Below are positions 26,401 through 35,400 of a stretch of DNA of 64,000 nt, one piece after another. The stretch covers positions 2,108,001 through 2,172,000 of the forward strand of contig OZ245019.1 in NCBI GenBank assembly GCA_965223815.1. The letters are read 5' to 3'. Origin of the DNA: HKST-UBA178 sp965223815. Its GTDB lineage: Bacteria; Pseudomonadota; Gammaproteobacteria; Chromatiales; Chromatiaceae. A program made the translations under genes and the position numbers. Numbering within the stretch: position 1 is the first letter of the stretch; every line of letters begins with the position of its first letter. Under the pieces are notes generated by a model. It ran no database searches. It worked only from the letters and a program-made list of their open reading frames with translations, and was not told where the DNA came from.

Positions 26401-29400
26401 GCAGTCGCAGCGTTCGACGATGGCGGTTACATCGTTGTTTGGGTCTCCAATGGGCAGGATGGTAGCGGATACGGCATCTACGGGCAGCGATATTACGCCG
26501 ACGGTAGTACGAACGGCGGTGAGCTTTTGGTTACGTCGGAGTTAAGCGACTCGGAGACGAATCCCTCGGTCACCACCTTCTCCGACGGTGGCTTTGTCGT
26601 CGCTTGGCAGGATCAGACCTCCGGCGTCATGGCTTGGGCAGAGGCGCGGGTATTCAATGCCGATGGTTCCGCCGCGACCGCAGAGTTCCAGGTCAGCCCA
26701 GGAGTCGACGGTGACAACGAGGGTTACCAGCCGGCTGTGTTGGCACTCAGCGACACCGAGTTCGTTGTGGTCTGGGCGAATGAAACAGGAGGCACAACCT
26801 ACGAGGTCGTGGGTCAGATCTACGACCGGACAGGGTCGACCGTCGGATCGCAGTTCAGCGTCGGATCGCTGTTAGGTAGTGGCGGCCTGTTCGGCGCCCA
26901 GACCGAGATTACCAAGCTCGACGACGGCGGCTTCGCCGTCGCTTGGCGGACCAACGATGGAACTCTGAGCACAGCCACCCGTGTGCTGAATGCCGACGGT
27001 ACTGTAAGGTCTGCGGTGATCAACCCCGGCGGTGACAACATTGCCGATATATCCTCCTTGTCGAACGGCGGTTTCGTTGTCACCTATGACGATGCTGGGG
27101 CGCTGAATGCGACCATCTATGATTCTAACGGTGCGCTCGTCGTGGCGGAATTTCAGGTCAACACCACGTCCTCTACCGCGCGCTACGAATCGACGGTGAC
27201 TCGTTCCGATGACGGTTTCGTCGTGGTCTGGGAGTCGAGCAGCGGAGATGGCAGCGGCTCGGCAATTCTGGCGCAGCGGTTTGATTTAAGTGGCAACAAG
27301 ATTGGCAGTGAAGTGGTGGTCAATGAGACGTTCAGTGGCAGTCAGAAGAAACCTGAAATTATTGAAACCACATCGGGGCAGCTGATCATTGTTTGGGAAA
27401 GCGAAAATGTTGATGGAGATCTGACCGGGATTGCTTCACGAGCTATTGCTACGGGAACGGCCAGCGTTGCGGAAAGTGCCCCCAATGGTACCCGGGTAGC
27501 AGACGTTATTGGTGTGTTTGATCCAGATTCTGGTGATACGCATACCTACAGCTTGATCAATAGTGCTGGTGGCGCTTTCTCCATAGATACCAATACAGGC
27601 GTAATAACAGTAGCAGATACCACCCAGATAGACTTCGAATCTGCATCCACCATGGATATTACTGTACGTGCGACAGATACGGGTGGGTTGACTTATGACG
27701 AAGTACTCACGATTCAGATTATCGATGATGACGACCCGGCCGTCATCACCGGCGATACCAACTATGTCGGCAACGAGGGCGATGCGGTGGCTGGCGATCT
27801 GAACGCCACCGATGAGGATGGCCTCACCGACGGCACTTACTTCACTATCTCCGCTCAATCGACCCACGGCATCGCCAGTATCGATGCGGAGACTGGTGCC
27901 TGGAGTTTTACACCGAGCGATCCCGACTGGTTCGGCACGGATCAGTTCAAGGTCACCGTCACCGACGATCAGGGCGGCACCACCGATCAGATTATCAGCA
28001 TCACCGTCAATGCTTCCGGTGATGATTTGATGGTCGCCGTTAACGACAGCTACAGCACCGATCAGGAGACCCCACTGGTCCTGGATCCCACCGCCAACGA
28101 TACGGATGTCCAAGGTGATACGATCAGCGTTGTTGAGTTCAATCAGCCAGCCAATGGTACGGTGGAGGACAATGGTGACGGTACGCTCACGTACACGCCG
28201 AACGCAAGCTATACCGGCGCGGATGGTTTCGACTACATCGCTATCGACAAAGGCAGCGGGCTGCAGCACCACTGGGGATTGGACGGCGACGCTGTCGATG
28301 CCATAGGTTCCGCCGACGGCACGCTCACCGGCACCAGCACAGTAGAGGGTGACTTCGGCAACGGCCTGAGCTTCAACGAAAGCAGCGACTATGTACTGCT
28401 ACCGGACGTCATCTACAACAGCGAGTTCACCGTCTCGTTCGAGTTCAAGATCGACGACAACGACGGCTCGCTGTTCCAGTACCTCTACAGCCACGGCGAC
28501 GTCAATGCCGTGAATAGCATCAACATCTTTCTGAACGAGGCGTCGCACGGCACTGATCCCAACGTCATGCGGACGGTCGTCCGTGACGGTGACGACACCC
28601 TGGACAATGCTGCGCTCCAGTTCGATATTTCCTCGATCGTTGGTGATGGGCAATGGCACACCTATACCGTAACGGTCGGGGCCGAAGGCATCCAGGTGTT
28701 TCTCGACGGCGTATTGCAGACCAGTGACGCGACACGGGGCACCGGTGGAGTCGATCCAAGTGGCAATCTCTACCTCGGTGCGCGTCAAGACCTGGATGCG
28801 GGCCGCTGGTATGGCGGCGTATTGGATTCGGTGCAGATTTACGACAATGCACTAGACGCCAGCCAGGTTTCGGACCTGGCCGCAAAGAGCAACGTGGGCA
28901 CGGTCAACCTGATGATCAACGTGGATGACCCGGCAGTCATCAGCGGCGATACCAGTTATGTAGGCAACGAAGGCGACTTGGTCAGCGGCGACCTGGATGC
29001 CACCGATGTGGATGGCCTCACCGATCTGACTTATTTCACCATCAAGACCCAGGCAGGCAATGGCGTTGCCAGTATCGATCCGGAGAGCGGTGCCTGGAGC
29101 TTTACTCCTGCCGATCCCAATTGGTTCGGGAGCGATCAGTTTACCGTCACCGTCACCGACGATGAGGGCGGCACCACCGATCAGGTGGTGAGTATTACGC
29201 TCGCCAACGTGGAAGACGAAGCGGTCATCAGCGGCGACATCGCTTTCAACGGCAACGAAGGCGACTTGGTCAGCGGCGACCTGGATGCCACCGACGTGGA
29301 CGGTCTGACCGACAGCAGCTATTTCACAATCAAGACCCAGGCAGGCAATGGCGTTGCCAGTATCGATGCGGAGAGCGGTGCCTGGAGCTTTACCCCTGCC

Positions 29401-32400
29401 GATCCCGACTGGTTCGGCACGGATCAGTTCACCGTCACCGTCACCGACGATGAGGGCGGCACCACCGATCAGATTATTTCTGTCACCCTCGCCAATGTGG
29501 AAGACGAAGCGGTCATCAGCGGCGATACCAGTTATGTAGGCAACGAAGGCGACTTGGTCAGCGGCGACCTGGATGCCACCGACGTGGACGGTCTGACCGA
29601 CAGCAGCTATTTCACAATCAAGACCCAGGCAGGCAATGGCGTTGCCAGTATCGATGCGGAGAGCGGTGCCTGGAGCTTTACCCCTGCCGATCCCGACTGG
29701 TTCGGCACGGATCAGTTCACCGTCACCGTCACCGACGATGAGGGCGGCACCACCGATCAGATTATTTCTGTCACCCTCGCCAATGTGGAAGACGAAGCGG
29801 TCATCAGCGGCGACATCGCTTTCAACGGCAACGAAGGCGACTTGGTCAGCGGCGACCTGGATGCCACCGACGTGGACGGTCTGACCGACAGCAGCTATTT
29901 CACCATCAAGACCCAGGCAGGCAATGGCGTTGCCAGTATCGATCCGGAGAGCGGCGCCTGGAGCTTTACCCCTGCCGATCCCAATTGGTTCGGGAGCGAT
30001 CAGTTTACCGTCACCGTCACCGACGATGAGGGCGGCACCACCGATCAGGTGGTGAGTATTACGCTCGCCAACGTGGAAGACGAAGCGGTCATCAGCGGCG
30101 ACATCGCTTTCAACGGCAACGAAGGCGACTTGGTCAGCGGCGACCTGGATGCCACCGACGTGGACGGTCTGACCGACAGCAGCTATTTCACCATCAAGAC
30201 CCAGGCAGGCAATGGCGTTGCCAGTATCGATCCGGAGAGCGGCGCCTGGAGCTTTACCCCTGCCGATCCCAATTGGTTCGGGAGCGATCAGTTTACCGTC
30301 ACCGTCACCGACGATGAGGGCGGCACCACCGATCAGGTGGTGAGTATTACGCTCGCCAACGTGGAAGACGAAGCGGTCATCAGCGGCGACATCGCTTTCA
30401 ACGGCAACGAAGGCGACTTGGTCAGCGGCGACCTGGATGCCACCGACGTGGACGGTCTGACCGACAGCAGCTATTTCACCATCAAGACCCAGGCAGGCAA
30501 TGGCGTTGCCAGTATCGATGCGGAGAGCGGTGCCTGGAGCTTTACCCCTGCCGATCCCGACTGGTTCGGCACGGATCAGTTCACCGTCACCGTCACCGAC
30601 GATGAGGGCGGCACCACCGATCAGATTATTTCTGTCACCCTCGCCAATGTGGAAGACGAAGCGGTCATCAGCGGCGATACCAGTTATGTAGGCAACGAAG
30701 GCGACTTGGTCAGCGGCGACCTGGATGCCACCGACGTGGACGGTCTGACCGACAGCAGCTATTTCACCATCAAGACCCAGGCAGGCAATGGCGTTGCCAG
30801 TATCGATGCGGAGAGCGGTGCCTGGAGCTTTACCCCTGCCGATCCCGACTGGTTCGGCACGGATCAGTTCACCGTCACCGTCACCGACGATGAGGGCGGC
30901 ACCACCGATCAGATTATTTCTGTCACCCTCGCCAATGTGGAAGACGAAGCGGTCATCAGCGGCGACATCGCTTTCAACGGCAACGAAGGCGACTTGGTCA
31001 GCGGCGACCTGGATGCCACCGACGTGGACGGTCTGACCGACAGCAGCTATTTCACCATCAAGACCCAGGCAGGCAATGGCGTTGCCAGTATCGATCCGGA
31101 GAGCGGCGCCTGGAGCTTTACCCCTGCCGATCCCAATTGGTTCGGGAGCGATCAGTTTACCGTCACCGTCACCGACGATGAGGGCGGCACCACCGATCAG
31201 GTGGTGAGTATTACGCTCGCCAACGTGGAAGACGAAGCGGTCATCAGCGGCGACATCGCTTTCAACGGCAACGAAGGCGACTTGGTCAGCGGCGACCTGG
31301 ATGCCACCGACGTGGACGGTCTGACCGACAGCAGCTATTTCACCATCAAGACCCAGGCAGGCAATGGCGTTGCCAGTATCGATCCGGAGAGCGGCGCCTG
31401 GAGCTTTACCCCTGCCGATCCCAATTGGTTCGGGAGCGATCAGTTTACCGTCACCGTCACCGACGATGAGGGCGGCACCACCGATCAGGTGGTGAGTATT
31501 ACGCTCGCCAACGTGGAAGACGAAGCGGTCATCAGCGGCGATACCAGTTATGTAGGCAACGAAGGCGACTTGGTCAGCGGCGACCTGGATGCCACCGACG
31601 TGGACGGCCTGACCGATTCCACCTATTTCACCATCAAGACCCAGGCAGGCAATGGCGTTGCCAGTATCGATGCGGAGAGCGGTGCCTGGAGCTTTACCCC
31701 TGCCGATCCCGACTGGTTCGGCACGGATCAGTTCACCGTCACCGTCACCGACGATGAGGGCGGCACCACCGATCAGATTATTTCTGTCACCCTCGCCAAT
31801 GTGGAAGACGAAGCGGTCATCAGCGGCGACATCGCTTTCAACGGCAACGAAGGCGACTTGGTCAGCGGCGACCTGGATGCCACCGACGTGGATGGACTCA
31901 CCGACGGCACTTACTTCACTATCTCCGCTCAATCGACCCACGGCGTTGCCAGTATCGATCCGGAGAGCGGTGCCTGGAGTTTTACCCCTGCCGATCCCGA
32001 CTGGTTCGGCACGGATCAGTTCACCGTCACCGTCACCGACGACGAGGGCGGCACCACCGATCAGGTGGTGAGTATTACGCTCGCCAACGTGGAAGACGAA
32101 GCGGTCATCAGCGGCGACATCGCTTTCAACGGCAACGAAGGCGATCTCGTCTCCGGGGATCTGGATGCCACCGACGTGGATGGACTCACCGACGGCACTT
32201 ACTTCACTATCTCCGCTCAATCGACCCACGGCGTTGCCAGTATCGATCCGGAGAGCGGTGCCTGGAGTTTTACCCCTGCCGATCCCGACTGGTTCGGCAC
32301 GGATCAGTTCACCGTCACCGTCACCGACGATGAGGGCGGCACCACCGATCAGATTATTTCTGTCACCCTCGCCAATGTGGAAGACGAAGCGGTCATCAGC

Positions 32401-35400
32401 GGCGACATCGCTTTCAACGGCAACGAAGGCGACTTGGTCAGCGGCGACCTGGATGCCACCGACGTGGACGGTCTGACCGACAGCAGCTATTTCACCATCA
32501 AGACCCAAGCCGGCAATGGCGTTGCCAGTATCGATCCGGAGAGCGGTGCCTGGAGTTTTACTCCCGCCGATCCCGACTGGTTCGGCACGGATCAGTTCAC
32601 CGTCACCGTCACCGACGACGAGGGCGGCACCACCGATCAGATTATTTCTGTCACCCTCGCCAACGTGGAAGACGAAGCGGTCATCAGCGGCGATACCAGT
32701 TATGTAGGCAACGAAGGCGATCTCGTCTCCGGGGATCTGAACGCCACCGACGTGGATGGACTCACCGACAGCACCTATTTCACTATCAAGACCCAAGCCG
32801 GCAATGGTGTTGCCAGTATCGATCCGGAGAGCGGCGCCTGGAGCTTTACCCCTGCCGATCCCAATTGGTTCGGGAGCGATCAGTTTACCGTCACCGTCAC
32901 CGACGATGAGGGCGGCACCACCGATCAGATTATTTCTGTCACCCTCGCCAATGTGGAAGACGAAGCGGTCATCAGCGGCGACATCGCTTTCAACGGCAAC
33001 GAAGGCGACTTGGTCAGCGGCGACCTGGATGCCACCGACGTGGACGGTCTGACCGACAGCAGCTATTTCACCATCAAGACCCAGGCAGGCAATGGCGTTG
33101 CCAGTATCGATCCGGAGAGCGGCGCCTGGAGCTTTACCCCTGCCGATCCCAATTGGTTCGGGAGCGATCAGTTTACCGTCACCGTCACCGACGATGAGGG
33201 CGGCACCACCGATCAGGTGGTGAGTATTACGCTCGCCAACGTGGAAGACGAAGCGGTCATCAGCGGCGATACCAGTTATGTAGGCAACGAAGGCGATCTC
33301 GTCTCCGGGGATCTGAACGCCACCGACGTGGATGGACTCACCGACAGCACCTATTTCACTATCAAGACCCAAGCCGGCAATGGTGTTGCCAGTATCGATC
33401 CGGAGAGCGGCGCCTGGAGCTTTACCCCTGCCGATCCCAATTGGTTCGGGAGCGATCAGTTTACCGTCACCGTCACCGACGATGAGGGCGGCACCACCGA
33501 TCAGATTATTTCTGTCACCCTCGCCAATGTGGAAGACGAAGCGGTCATCAGCGGCGACATCGCTTTCAACGGCAACGAAGGCGACTTGGTCAGCGGCGAC
33601 CTGGATGCCACCGACGTGGACGGTCTGACCGACAGCAGCTATTTCACCATCAAGACCCAGGCAGGCAATGGCGTTGCCAGTATCGATCCGGAGAGCGGCG
33701 CCTGGAGCTTTACCCCTGCCGATCCCAATTGGTTCGGGAGCGATCAGTTTACCGTCACCGTCACCGACGATGAGGGCGGCACCACCGATCAGGTGGTGAG
33801 TATTACGCTCGCCAACGTGGAAGACGAAGCGGTCATCAGCGGCGATACCAGTTATGTAGGCAACGAAGGCGACTTGGTCAGCGGCGACCTGGATGCCACC
33901 GACGTGGACGGTCTGACCGACAGCAGCTATTTCACAATCAAGACCCAGGCAGGCAATGGCGTTGCCAGTATCGATGCGGAGAGCGGTGCCTGGAGCTTTA
34001 CCCCTGCCGATCCCGACTGGTTCGGCACGGATCAGTTCACCGTCACCGTCACCGACGATGAGGGCGGCACCACCGATCAGATTATTTCTGTCACCCTCGC
34101 CAATGTGGAAGACGAAGCGGTCATCAGCGGCGACATCGCTTTCAACGGCAACGAAGGCGACTTGGTCAGCGGCGACCTGGATGCCACCGACGTGGATGGA
34201 CTCACCGACGGCACTTACTTCACTATCTCCGCTCAATCGACCCACGGCGTTGCCAGTATCGATCCGGAGAGCGGTGCCTGGAGTTTTACCCCTGCCGATC
34301 CCGACTGGTTCGGCACGGATCAGTTCACCGTCACCGTCACCGACGACGAGGGCGGCACCACCGATCAGGTGGTGAGTATTACGCTCGCCAACGTGGAAGA
34401 CGAAGCGGTCATCAGCGGCGACATCGCTTTCAACGGCAACGAAGGCGATCTCGTCTCCGGGGATCTGGATGCCACCGACGTGGATGGACTCACCGACGGC
34501 ACTTACTTCACTATCTCCGCTCAATCGACCCACGGCGTTGCCAGTATCGATCCGGAGAGCGGTGCCTGGAGTTTTACCCCTGCCGATCCCGACTGGTTCG
34601 GCACGGATCAGTTCACCGTCACCGTCACCGACGATGAGGGCGGCACCACCGATCAGATTATTTCTGTCACCCTCGCCAATGTGGAAGACGAAGCGGTCAT
34701 CAGCGGCGACATCGCTTTCAACGGCAACGAAGGCGACTTGGTCAGCGGCGACCTGGATGCCACCGACGTGGACGGTCTGACCGACAGCAGCTATTTCACC
34801 ATCAAGACCCAGGCAGGCAATGGCGTTGCCAGTATCGATCCGGAGAGCGGCGCCTGGAGCTTTACCCCTGCCGATCCCAATTGGTTCGGGAGCGATCAGT
34901 TTACCGTCACCGTCACCGACGATGAGGGCGGCACCACCGATCAGGTGGTGAGTATTACGCTCGCCAACGTGGAAGACGAAGCGGTCATCAGCGGCGATAC
35001 CAGTTATGTAGGCAACGAAGGCGACTTGGTCAGCGGCGACCTGGATGCCACCGACGTGGACGGTCTGACCGACAGCAGCTATTTCACAATCAAGACCCAG
35101 GCAGGCAATGGCGTTGCCAGTATCGATGCGGAGAGCGGTGCCTGGAGCTTTACCCCTGCCGATCCCGACTGGTTCGGCACGGATCAGTTCACCGTCACCG
35201 TCACCGACGATGAGGGCGGCACCACCGATCAGATTATTTCTGTCACCCTCGCCAATGTGGAAGACGAAGCGGTCATCAGCGGCGACATCGCTTTCAACGG
35301 CAACGAAGGCGACTTGGTCAGCGGCGACCTGGATGCCACCGACGTGGACGGTCTGACCGACAGCAGCTATTTCACCATCAAGACCCAGGCAGGCAATGGC

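Noticed and set aside
28852..34533. A 1893-codon antisense frame running through the adhesin repeats
   Set aside because: It exists only because the 288-bp unit has no stop in that frame, so the lack of stops is copied 20 times. Its codon choice mirrors the sense gene and the product is a simple repeat.
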